Of a stretch of DNA of 64,000 nucleotides, positions 57,702-64,000 are shown piece after piece. The position numbers and the translations under genes were made by a program. Position 1 is the first letter of the stretch. The number at the start of each line of letters is the position of its first letter. Source of the stretch: Proteobacteria bacterium ST_bin14 (lineage in GTDB: Bacteria; Pseudomonadota; Alphaproteobacteria; Sphingomonadales; Sphingomonadaceae); contig MSXR01000011.1 of assembly GCA_002083655.1 (NCBI GenBank), positions 1 through 64,000 of the forward strand. Direction: 5' to 3'. Under the pieces are notes generated by a model. It did not search any database. It worked only from the letters and a program-made list of their open reading frames with translations, and had not been told where the DNA came from.

Positions 57702-58649
57702 ATGGCAAGCTTTCTTGATTTTGAAAAACCAATCGCCGAACTGCAGGCGCGGATCGGCGAATTGCGCGAAACCGCGGCAGGTGGCACGGTTGACCTTGAT
57801 GCCGATATCGCGCGGCTACAGGTAAAATCTGACAAGTTGCTCCGCGATACCTATGCGCGGTTGACGCCGTGGCAGAAAACGCAGGTTGCGCGCCACGCGG
57901 AGCGCCCGCATTTCAACCATTATGTCGCCGGGCTGTTCGATGGTTTCATGCCGCTGGCGGGCGACCGTGCCTTTGGCGATGATCAGGCGATTTTAGGTGG
58001 GCTGGCGCATTTCCGCGGTCGCCGCGTCGTGGTGATGGGGCATGAAAAGGGCGATGATACCGTCAGCCGGCTTCGCCACAATTTCGGGATGGGCAAGCCA
58101 GAGGGCTATAGAAAGGCCATCCGGCTGATGGACTTGGCGGATCGATTCGGCCTGCCGGTCATCACGCTGGTCGACACATCGGGCGCTTTCCCTGGCATTC
58201 AGGCCGAAGAGCGCGGTCAGGCAGAGGCTATTGCGCGTAGCACGGCGCGCTGCCTTTCGCTGGGCGTGCCCATGGTCAGTGCAATTGTTGGTGAGGGCGG
58301 CTCTGGCGGCGCAGTGGCGCTGGCGGCGGGCAACCGGGTGCTGATGTTTGAGCACGCCGTTTACTCGGTCATCTCGCCTGAAGGCTGTGCATCGATCCTG
58401 TGGCGGACATCCGAACGCGCTGCTGATGCTGCCGAGGCGATGAAGGTCACCGCGCAGGATTTAAAGGCACTCGGGGTGATCGACGCGATTGTGCCAGAGC
58501 CGCTCGGCGGGGCGCAGCGCGATCCGGCAGGCGCGATTGCGGCGCTGGGCGCCGCGATTGAGGTGGCGCTGGCGGACCTTTCGAAAGCCCCACGCGCCAA
58601 ATTGATCAGCGACCGCCGCCAGAAATTCCTGAACATCGGACGGCTTTGA
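57702..58649 (+). CDS. accA: Acetyl-CoA carboxylase carboxyltransferase subunit alpha
   Basis: AccA with AccD transfers CO2 from biotin-BCCP to acetyl-CoA, committing carbon to fatty acids. The 315-residue protein starts MASFLDFEKPIAELQARIGE and has the coiled-coil N terminus, DRAFGDDQAILGGLAHFRGR, LVDTSGAFPGIQAEERGQAE, VGEGGSGGAVALAAGNRVLM and YSVISPEGCASILWR, all standard. The long frame upstream to 57612 overlaps xerD. No accD gene is in the window. A strong terminator follows. Confidence 0.96.
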   Translation: MASFLDFEKPIAELQARIGELRETAAGGTVDLDADIARLQVKSDKLLRDTYARLTPWQKTQVARHAERPHFNHYVAGLFDGFMPLAGDRAFGDDQAILGGLAHFRGRRVVVMGHEKGDDTVSRLRHNFGMGKPEGYRKAIRLMDLADRFGLPVITLVDTSGAFPGIQAEERGQAEAIARSTARCLSLGVPMVSAIVGEGGSGGAVALAAGNRVLMFEHAVYSVISPEGCASILWRTSERAADAAEAMKVTAQDLKALGVIDAIVPEPLGGAQRDPAGAIAALGAAIEVALADLSKAPRAKLISDRRQKFLNIGRL

Positions 58650-58678
58650 TGGGCGAGATTGGGCGCTGAACACGAAAA

Positions 58679-58708
58679 GGGGCGGCGGATTTTCATCCAC
58701 CGCCCCTT
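58679..58708. terminator. Terminator between accA and the Flp pilin genes
   Basis: GGGGCGGCGGA (58679-58689) pairs with TCCACCGCCCC (58696-58706) with one mismatch around TTTTCA. It lies between convergent accA and flp genes and, with A-rich sequence before it (AAAAGGGG) and TT after it, could serve both strands. Confidence 0.7.
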
Positions 58709-58733
58709 CGTCACGTAAGCAGCTGGGAGAAGC

Positions 58734-58904
58734 TTACGAAGCTTTCATGTTCGTTTGAACATTCGAGAAGGTCGTTTTCAGGCGGTTGCCCAGTCCCTGC
58801 ATCGCGGCAATTGCCGCAACTGCAATCAGCGCAGCGATAAGGCCATATTCAATGGCCGTTGCCGCTTTACGATCCTGAAAAAGACCCAACATGAATTTTA
58901 CCAT
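58734..58904 (-). CDS. Flp/Fap-type pilin 1
   Basis: This is a 56-residue type IVb pilin precursor. The leader MVKFMLGLFQDRKA precedes the mature start ATAIEYGLIAALIAVAAIAA, with the Glu5-Tyr6 motif typical of Flp. The residue before the cleavage site is Ala instead of the Gly usually required by prepilin peptidases, which may slow processing. AAAGGAC is well placed before ATG 58904. It is the last of three tandem pilin genes on the minus strand. Confidence 0.9.
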   Translation of the reverse strand: MVKFMLGLFQDRKAATAIEYGLIAALIAVAAIAAMQGLGNRLKTTFSNVQTNMKAS

Positions 58905-58978
58905 AAATGGGTCCTTTCTGTAAAAAGGGGCGGCGCAGATTGCCCGGCCGCCCCAATTCATCGTACCGCTGTTCGCGA

Positions 58979-59146
58979 TTACGAAGCCTTCATGTTCGAC
59001 GTAACGTTACCGAAGGTGGTCTTGAGCTGGTTGCCCAGGCCCTGCATCGCGGCGATTGCTGCAACGGCGATCAGTGCTGCGATCAGGCCATATTCAATAG
59101 CCGTCGCGCCCTTGTTGTTCTTGATGAACTTGCGAATGGTCTTCAT
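58979..59146 (-). CDS. Flp/Fap-type pilin 2
   Basis: This is a 55-residue type IVb pilin precursor: MKTIRKFIKNNKG, then the mature protein ATAIEYGLIAALIAVAAIAA and a C-terminal amphipathic segment GNQLKTTFGNVTSNMKAS, nearly identical to pilin 1 downstream. The Gly before the cleavage site is kept. GGAGA precedes the ATG at 59146. The near-identical mature regions argue for gene duplication. The tad assembly genes (cpa) are outside the window. Confidence 0.92.
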   Translation of the reverse strand: MKTIRKFIKNNKGATAIEYGLIAALIAVAAIAAMQGLGNQLKTTFGNVTSNMKAS

Positions 59147-59277
59147 TTTCCGGTCTCCAATGGTCGTGAGCGTTAGTACCCGGCTGACCGGAAACCCGGC
59201 CTGCAATGACGGAGATAAAGCTGTGAGGTTGACAAAGGTTTAAGCCGGGACGCCTGCGGAACATTTTTATTATTCGC

Positions 59278-59460
59278 TTATTGGCCGCTCCGGGCCCGTT
59301 CCATCTTGGTGTTGATGTTACCCCATATTCCGGTGGTGGTATCCGCGAGCTGGATGAACGATGCGATCAGCGTAACAACGATGATCGCGGCGATCAGACC
59401 ATATTCTATCGCGGTTCCCCCCTTGCGATCAGTCGCCAGCCGTTGAATCATCTTCAGCAT
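59278..59460 (-). CDS. Flp/Fap-type pilin 3, diverged
   Basis: A 60-residue prepilin: MLKMIQRLATDRKG leader, then GTAIEYGLIAAIIVVTLIAS and a C-terminal part FIQLADTTTGIWGNINTKME unlike that of pilins 1 and 2. It could be a minor pilin. It is first in the row, separated from pilin 2 by 131 bp. The mutT gene is divergent, so the short 60-bp gap between them must hold both promoters. Confidence 0.9.
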   Translation of the reverse strand: MLKMIQRLATDRKGGTAIEYGLIAAIIVVTLIASFIQLADTTTGIWGNINTKMERARSGQ

Positions 59461-59520
59461 TGGTCGTCATCGCCTTGGAGTTTCCCTAAGCATGCAGCGA
59501 TAAACAATCAGGGTTAACGA

Positions 59521-59958
59521 ATGACAAACGCGCCGAATCCTCCGCTGCCCGCGCTTTCAGACAGGTTGTTGCCCGTGGTCGCGGTGGCGCTGGTGGATGC
59601 CGACGGGCGAATTTTGTTGCAGCAACGCCCGCCGGGCAAGAATTTGGCCGGGTTGTGGGAGTTTCCCGGCGGTAAAATCGAACCCGGCGAAACGCCTGAG
59701 GCAGCGCTAATCCGCGAACTGGCCGAGGAATTGGGGATTTCGGTCTCCGCTGCCTGTCTGGCCCCGGCCACCTTTGCCAGCGCGCCGCTGGGCGATCGCC
59801 ATTTGTTGCTGCTGCTGTTTGTGTGCCGCAAATGGGAAGGCACGCCGCGCGCGATAGAGGCATCGGCGCTCACTTGGGTCCGCCCGGTGCAGATGCACGC
59901 CCTGCCCATGCCCCCGGCTGATCGCCCGCTGATCGGGCTGATTGAGGCGCTGGTTTAG
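59521..59958 (+). CDS. mutT: 8-oxo-dGTP diphosphatase MutT (Nudix family)
   Basis: MutT removes oxidised dGTP from the pool and so prevents A-to-C transversions. The 145-residue protein has the Nudix box GGKIEPGETPEAALIRELAE followed by ELGI (GX5EX7REUXEEXGU), within LLQQRPPGKNLAGLWEFPGG. The length and the LLxQRPxGK start suit MutT. Its stop overlaps the end of the convergent methyltransferase gene by 4 bp. Confidence 0.9.
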   Translation: MTNAPNPPLPALSDRLLPVVAVALVDADGRILLQQRPPGKNLAGLWEFPGGKIEPGETPEAALIRELAEELGISVSAACLAPATFASAPLGDRHLLLLLFVCRKWEGTPRAIEASALTWVRPVQMHALPMPPADRPLIGLIEALV

Positions 59959-60800
59959 GATTTTTCCGGTGACGGCCGAAGCGCTTGTGCGAGCGAGGTG
60001 GTGCCACTGCCGCGCCGGGCTGGTTGCGGTTGCGAAGGGGCAGGGGCCCAGCCGGTCATGGTGATGACTTCAAATGTTTCGCTTGTGCGGCCATCCGCGT
60101 CGGCACGTTCCGCGAACAGCGCGGCGGCGCGGGCGAGCACATCGCGGCGCATTCGCACGCGGCCGGGCATCACATTGGCAGCCCCCATCGCGCGCAGATC
60201 ACGCAGCAGCGAAAACAGGCTGGCATAACGCACGGTCAGCGTCTCGGTATCGGTGACGGGCAGGGCGAAGCCGGCACGCATGAGCAGATCGCCCGCTGAT
60301 CTCACATCAACCTGCGGATGGATGCGCGCCGCTGGCCGATCGCCCTCAGCTTCTTGCAGCACGCGTCGCAACGTTCCCAGGCTACCGGCACCTGCAAAGG
60401 CGGCAAGGAACAGCCCGTCAGGGCGGAGCACGCGGCGCGCCAGCGTCAGCGCACCGGGCAGGTCACCCACGCTGTCCAGCACGCCGGCCGAGACCACCAG
60501 ATCAAACGCGCCATCGGCAAAGGGCAGCCGATCCTCGTCTGCCTGCACACCGCCAGCGGTAGCGGCAAAGGCGAAACCGGCATCGACTCGCGCGACTCTG
60601 GCACCCAGCGGGGCGACAAATCCGCCATCAAAACAACCCAGATCGAGCACGCTTTCAAAATTGCGGGATACACTGTTGAGGCGATCGGCGATGCCGTCCA
60701 GCATGAACGCGCGCAGAAAATCCGCGTTGCGATAAGCGACGGCAGCCCGATCACGCTGCAAGCGGCGCGCGGCGCGATCAAAGATGTCAGGGCTGTCCAT
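59955..60800 (-). CDS. SAM-dependent methyltransferase, BioC/NDUFAF5-like
   Basis: The protein (281 residues from the ATG at 60800) starts MDSPDIFDRAARRLQRDRAA and has VLDLGCFDGGFVAPLGARVA (motif I), ADEDRLPFADGAFDLVVSAG (motif post I to II) and LRPDGLFLAAFAGAGSLGTL. This layout matches the BioC-like family that includes mitochondrial NDUFAF5, needed for complex I in eukaryotes. The specific substrate cannot be inferred. The C-terminal tail is Pro/Ser-rich. It is divergent from comF, whose start lies 44 bp away. Confidence 0.85.
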   Translation of the reverse strand: MDSPDIFDRAARRLQRDRAAVAYRNADFLRAFMLDGIADRLNSVSRNFESVLDLGCFDGGFVAPLGARVARVDAGFAFAATAGGVQADEDRLPFADGAFDLVVSAGVLDSVGDLPGALTLARRVLRPDGLFLAAFAGAGSLGTLRRVLQEAEGDRPAARIHPQVDVRSAGDLLMRAGFALPVTDTETLTVRYASLFSLLRDLRAMGAANVMPGRVRMRRDVLARAAALFAERADADGRTSETFEVITMTGWAPAPSQPQPARRGSGTTSLAQALRPSPEKS

Positions 60801-60844
60801 GCACGCGCTTGTGCCGCCCGCATCGCTGCGCGACAAGTCTGGAC

Positions 60845-61576
60845 ATGCGGTTGCTGGCACCCTTGGCGTTTGTCGCTGATCTGGCGTTGCCGCCGCGCTG
60901 CCCCGGGTGCGGCGCCGTGACGGCGGTGGACCACCGCTTTTGTGCGGCATGCTGGGGGCAGTTGCGCTTTCTTGCCCCGCCCTGGTGCAGCGGGTGTAAT
61001 CGTCCCTTTGCCTTTGACCGCGGCGTGAATGCGCGCTGCGCCGAATGCTTGGCACATCCGCCCGCCCATGCCGGCATTCGGGCGGCGGTGGCCTATGGCG
61101 ATGTTGCGCGCAGCGTGGTGTTGCGCTTGAAATATGGCGGGCGCACCGCCTTTGCCGAAACCGCCGCGCGTCACATCGCCCGGTTGATGCCCGCCGATGC
61201 CGATCTGATCGTTCCGGTGCCGCTCCACCGCTGGCGACTATGGTCGCGCGGGTTTAATCAGGCGGCGTTGATCGGGCAGGCACTGGGCCGATTATCTGGC
61301 AAGCGGTGCAATGTGGACCTGCTGAAGCGCCCCCGCGCCACGCCGATGCTGCGCGGCCTTGGCAGGCGTGCGCGTGCCAAGGCAGTGAAAGGGGCATTTG
61401 CGATTGGGCCCGAGAATGGCGCCATTCTCAAAGGCAAGGCGATTGTGCTCGTGGATGATGTGTACACCAGCGGCGCCACGACTGACGCCTGCACGGCGCA
61501 ATTGCTTCGCGCCGGGGCCAGCAAAGTGACGATACTGTGCTGGGCGCGGGTATTGGCGGACGATGCCAGTGATTGA
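60845..61576 (+). CDS. ComF family phosphoribosyltransferase-like protein
   Basis: The 243-residue protein has an N-terminal double zinc ribbon (CPGCGAVTAVDHRFCAACWG, CSGCNRPF, CAEC) and a PRT-fold C-terminal half with KYGGRTAFAETAARHIARL, VPVPLHRWRLWSRGFNQAAL and the PRPP loop IVLVDDVYTSGATTDAC. ComF proteins aid DNA uptake in naturally competent bacteria, probably by ATP-dependent DNA handling, and GntX in E. coli is a homologue. The start at 60845 (MRLLAPLAFVADLA) is preferred over 60809. Confidence 0.92.
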   Translation: MRLLAPLAFVADLALPPRCPGCGAVTAVDHRFCAACWGQLRFLAPPWCSGCNRPFAFDRGVNARCAECLAHPPAHAGIRAAVAYGDVARSVVLRLKYGGRTAFAETAARHIARLMPADADLIVPVPLHRWRLWSRGFNQAALIGQALGRLSGKRCNVDLLKRPRATPMLRGLGRRARAKAVKGAFAIGPENGAILKGKAIVLVDDVYTSGATTDACTAQLLRAGASKVTILCWARVLADDASD

Positions 61577-61608
61577 CAATCGTGGGTTGGATCCACAATT
61601 GATAGGCT

Positions 61609-61866
61609 ATGACGAAGGTTGAAATTTATACCAAGGCGTTCTGCCCCTATTGCACGCGTGCCATGCGCTTGCTCGGCACCAAGGATGTCGAGATCGAAGA
61701 GCATGACATCACGATGGGCGGCCCCCGTCGCCTTGAAATGCTCGCCCGTGCAAATGGTGGCACCACGGTGCCGCAGATATTTATCGACGGGAAGCACATC
61801 GGCGGATCGGATGATCTGGCCGCGCTGGAAGATGAAGGTCGGCTCGACGCGCTGATCAAAGCATGA
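61609..61866 (+). CDS. grxC: Glutaredoxin 3
   Basis: An 85-residue dithiol glutaredoxin with the active site KAFCPYCTRAM, the TVP cis-Pro motif (GTTVPQIFIDGKHIGGSDD) and the GGSDDL glutathione-binding end. It reduces mixed disulfides with glutathione and is a possible electron donor for the Prx5 peroxiredoxin in this window. It overlaps the nitrilase-family gene by 4 bp, in the order grxC-nit-DUF1178 common in alphaproteobacteria. Confidence 0.96.
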   Translation: MTKVEIYTKAFCPYCTRAMRLLGTKDVEIEEHDITMGGPRRLEMLARANGGTTVPQIFIDGKHIGGSDDLAALEDEGRLDALIKA

Positions 61867-62690
61867 CGCGGATTGCCCTGTTCCAGATGACGAGCGGGAT
61901 TGATCCGGCGCAAAACGCGCTGGCGTTCAGCGCGGCGATTGCTCAGGCAGCGGCAGGCGGGGCGGCGATGCTGTTCACGCCTGAAATGTCCAACCTGATC
62001 GACCGGGACCGGGCACGGGCGGCGGCATCAATCCGTGGCGAGCAGGACGATCCCATGCTTGCAGCGGCACGGGCGGGCGCTGCGGCGCACGGCATTTGGG
62101 TGCATCTGGGCTCCATCGCGCTGCACGGGGACGACGGCAAATTCGCCAACCGAGCCTTTGTGATTGATTCAACCGGCGCAATCCGTGCCCGGTATGACAA
62201 GCTTCATCTCTTCGATGTCGACTTGCCCACCGGCGAAAGCTGGCGCGAATCGGCAGCGTACACGGCGGGTGAGGGGGCGGTTGTCGTCAACACGCCCCTT
62301 GGCGTCATTGGCCTGTCAATCTGCTACGATCTGCGCTTTGCCGATCTTTACCGCGCGCTCAGCAATGCAGGGGCAACTGTGCTGACCGTGCCAGCCGCCT
62401 TCACCCGCCCCACCGGGCAGGCGCATTGGCACATCCTGCTGCGCGCACGCGCAATTGAGGCGGGGGCATTTCTGATCGCCGCTGCCCAAACCGGCGAGCA
62501 TGAAGATGGCCGTGCAACCTATGGCCATTCGCTGGTGATCGATCCCTGGGGCGATGTGCTGCTCGACATGGGCGAGGCACCGGGCATTGGCTTTGCTGAC
62601 ATCGATCCGGCCCGTGTTGACGATGTGCGCTCGCGTGTGCCGGTAATCGCGCACCGCCGGGCGATTCCTGAGGTGGCGGTAATCGCATGA
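61863..62690 (+). CDS. Carbon-nitrogen hydrolase (Nit1-type deaminated glutathione amidase-like)
   Basis: The 275-residue protein belongs to the nitrilase superfamily with the Glu-Lys-Cys triad: Glu in MLFTPEMSNLIDRDR, Lys in ARYDKLHLFDVDLPTGESWR and Cys in VIGLSICYDLRFADLYRALS. The second segment and the SICYDLRF motif match Nit1/YbeM proteins, which remove deaminated glutathione, a damage product. The link with grxC fits glutathione repair; this specific activity is inferred from family and context. Confidence 0.93.
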   Translation: MTRIALFQMTSGIDPAQNALAFSAAIAQAAAGGAAMLFTPEMSNLIDRDRARAAASIRGEQDDPMLAAARAGAAAHGIWVHLGSIALHGDDGKFANRAFVIDSTGAIRARYDKLHLFDVDLPTGESWRESAAYTAGEGAVVVNTPLGVIGLSICYDLRFADLYRALSNAGATVLTVPAAFTRPTGQAHWHILLRARAIEAGAFLIAAAQTGEHEDGRATYGHSLVIDPWGDVLLDMGEAPGIGFADIDPARVDDVRSRVPVIAHRRAIPEVAVIA

Positions 62691-63115
62691 TCGTATTCGA
62701 TCTGCGCTGCGGCCACGGCCATGTGTTTGAGGCATGGTTTGCGTCGTCATCAGCCTATGAGGATCAACGCGCGCGCTCGCTGGTGATATGCCCGGTGTGC
62801 GATGATTCGAGCATCGACAAGGCAGTGATGGCACCCAATATTGCCGCCAAGGGCAACCGCATGCCTGCCGCTGACAAGGGCGCACAACAATCCGCGCTGT
62901 CAAGAATGGCAGAGGCGCAAGCCAAGTTGCTCGAAAACTCAGAATGGGTGGGGCGCTCGTTTCCTGATCGTGCCCGGTCGATGCATCTGGGCGAAGAACC
63001 CGCAGCCCTGATCCACGGCGAGTCCAGCCCAGCCGAAGCCGCCGAACTGGCAGAGGAAGGCGTACCACTAATGCCGCTGCCGTTCAGGGTAGTGCCACCG
63101 TCTGCGCGCAACTAA
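62687..63115 (+). CDS. DUF1178 family zinc-ribbon protein
   Basis: The 142-residue protein starts MIVFDLRCGHGHVFEAWFAS and carries a likely metal site (RCGHGH and ICPVCDD), then AVMAPNIAAKGN and a Glu-rich tail that ends GVPLMPLPFRVVPPSARN, the pattern of DUF1178. Function unknown; it often follows grxC and the nitrilase gene, so a role in redox or damage control is possible. ATGA overlap with the upstream gene. Confidence 0.93.
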   Translation: MIVFDLRCGHGHVFEAWFASSSAYEDQRARSLVICPVCDDSSIDKAVMAPNIAAKGNRMPAADKGAQQSALSRMAEAQAKLLENSEWVGRSFPDRARSMHLGEEPAALIHGESSPAEAAELAEEGVPLMPLPFRVVPPSARN

Positions 63116-63202
63116 TCCGTTACGCCGATTTGCCCAACTCATTCCTCAGTGATCGCTGCATCGTTGACCGGAATCGCGGCATTCACTAGGCCAACCGTGC
63201 GT

Positions 63203-63279
63203 GCCCCCGTAGCTCAGCAGGATAGAGCGACGGTTTCCTAAACCGCAGGCCGGTGGTTCGATTCCACTCGGGGGCACCA
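63203..63279 (+). tRNA. tRNA-Arg (anticodon CCT)
   Basis: A 77-nt tRNA with the CCA end encoded. The acceptor stem GCCCCCG (63203-63209) pairs with CGGGGGC (63269-63275), then ACCA. The anticodon loop TTCCTAA gives CCT, reading AGG. T arm GGTTCGATTCC and D arm AGCTCAGCAGGATAGAGC are normal. The 165-bp gap to tRNA-Ser (63280-63444) has no gene that I see. Confidence 0.96.
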
Positions 63280-63444
63280 CAGCAACGGTCACGCAATAAG
63301 CGAGAATATCGTTCGCGACGTCGATTGCTAAATCCTGGAGCCGCGAAGGTAGCGATGGCGACAGTCAAACGCGGCACTTGTCGGAAAGCGATTATGGGAA
63401 CCCGCCCAATCATTGATAAAAAACCGTGTTAAATCAATGAAAAT

Positions 63445-63534
63445 TGGCGGACAGGGTGGGATTCGAACCCACGGTGAGCTTCCACCCACGGCGGTTTTCA
63501 AGACCGCTGCCTTAAACCACTCGGCCACCTGTCC
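63445..63534 (-). tRNA. tRNA-Ser (anticodon TGA)
   Basis: A 90-nt class II tRNA on the minus strand. The acceptor stem GGACAGG (from 63534) pairs with CCTGTCC, then GCCA. The anticodon stem GCGGT/ACCGC encloses CTTGAAA, giving TGA (reads UCN codons, chiefly UCA). A long variable arm is present and the T arm is GGTTCGAATCC. Confidence 0.97.
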
Positions 63535-63667
63535 CCATGCGCAAAGCCGGGCGTTTCGCCTAGCTTGAGTGCGGGAAGGGCTGCGCCTTACGCTGTGTCC
63601 CATCTTTTGTGCAATAGCGGTGTCGCGGGGGGTTCATGTCGTGCGGGTGGTGTGGCACATCAGTAAG

Positions 63668-64000
63668 ATGATTGGCATCAAGGTTTTTCTCCGTCGAATC
63701 GCGGCCCCGATCGCCATCGTGCTCGCCGGGCTGGCGCTGGGCAGCAATGCGGCGGCGCAGGATGAAGATGGATTCCAAGCCTATCTGCAAACTTTGGCTG
63801 CAGAGGCGGAGGCGCGCGGTGTTACGCGGGCGACGATTGATGCGGTGGTGCCCACGCTTACCTTCCAATCGCGGGTTGTTGAACTCGATCGTGCGCAGCC
63901 GGGGGCCATCGCCAATGCGCCTGTGCCTGATTTTGCACCTTATAAAGAACGTCACGTTGACGCATCACGGATCAACCGGGGACGGGTCGCTTATCAGTCA
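63668..64000 (+). CDS. Lytic murein transglycosylase, MltB-like, N-terminal part (3' end outside window)
   Basis: An open frame runs from ATG 63668 to the last base. It begins MIGIKVFLRRIAAPIAIVLA with a signal peptide ending near SNAAAQDEDG, then FQAYLQTLAAEAEARGVTRA, TFQSRVVELDRAQPGA and ASRINRGRVAY, which match the N terminus of MltB-type (GH103) lytic transglycosylases that cut glycan strands in the periplasm. The catalytic Glu lies beyond the window. Confidence 0.8.
   Translation, partial: MIGIKVFLRRIAAPIAIVLAGLALGSNAAAQDEDGFQAYLQTLAAEAEARGVTRATIDAVVPTLTFQSRVVELDRAQPGAIANAPVPDFAPYKERHVDASRINRGRVAYQS

Noticed and set aside
63203..63444. Genomic island or attachment site at tRNA-Arg
   Set aside because: tRNA-Arg genes are common integration sites, but no integrase follows and no duplicated 3' end of the tRNA is seen nearby.
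1..64000. CRISPR array, rRNA operon, insertion sequence or prophage
   Set aside because: No regularly spaced repeats, no rRNA sequence, and no transposase or phage gene was recognised on either strand.

Overview
This is 64 kb of high-GC chromosomal DNA, almost certainly from an alphaproteobacterium of the order Sphingomonadales. The evidence is gene content and order (the ahcY-divL-tsaE-amgK-murU-addB-addA-trxA block, lapA-pyrF, argJ near secA, comF/grxC/nitrilase/DUF1178), a DivL kinase with tyrosine in the H-box, the AddAB repair nuclease, Flp-type pilins, and REP-like inverted repeats of sphingomonad type. A light-harvesting operon (43.8-46.3 kb) marks the organism as a phototroph, probably an aerobic anoxygenic one. 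Genus cannot be fixed from the sequence.

Layout. 0-6 kb: end of an OmpH/Skp-like chaperone, fabZ, AMP nucleosidase, a small anchored protein, a Prx5 peroxiredoxin, YqgE and ahcY behind a perfect 16-bp palindrome. 6.3-17.6 kb: a tightly overlapping run of divL (cell-cycle pseudokinase), tsaE (tRNA t6A), amgK-murU (peptidoglycan sugar recycling), addB-addA (double-strand break repair) and trxA. 17.8-22.1 kb: a lower-GC alpha/beta hydrolase, a REP pair, two glutathione-S-transferase-like genes and argJ, all on the minus strand. 22.1-30.9 kb: a TonB-like protein, a small secreted ORF just before secA, secA, tRNA-Leu, trigger factor, a GT2 glycosyltransferase, clpP and clpX; here translocation and proteolysis genes cluster. 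30.9-41.1 kb: two acetyltransferases, a methyltransferase, pyrF-lapA, a patatin-like lipase with an EEP phosphatase, tRNA-Thr, a DUF429 protein, a YjbR protein, a serine hydrolase and rarA.

41.2-46.3 kb: a PadR regulator with a His-rich N terminus, a GT4 glycosyltransferase, a GST, and the peripheral antenna genes pucB and pucA with a convergent pucC-family gene. The puc promoter carries two perfect TGT-N12-ACA PpsR/CrtJ boxes spaced 8 bp apart over the -35 and -10. The alpha polypeptide has Phe-Phe at the positions (44/45) that normally hydrogen-bond B850, which predicts a blue-shifted (roughly 820-835 nm) LH2. No reaction-centre or bacteriochlorophyll genes lie in the window, so this is an orphan antenna locus. 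It is the most interesting part of the window.

46.4-64 kb: radA, cvpA, an IscU/NifU-like scaffold protein, a Kef-type antiporter, a DUF423 protein, a metallo-beta-lactamase/receiver-like/GAF fusion, aroK-aroB-DUF2256 (the last a 50-codon gene), a large secreted protein of unknown function with xerD, accA, three tandem Flp pilin genes, mutT, a BioC-like methyltransferase, comF, grxC, a nitrilase-family amidase, DUF1178, tRNA-Arg, tRNA-Ser and the start of a lytic transglycosylase. No insertion sequence, prophage, rRNA or CRISPR array was seen.
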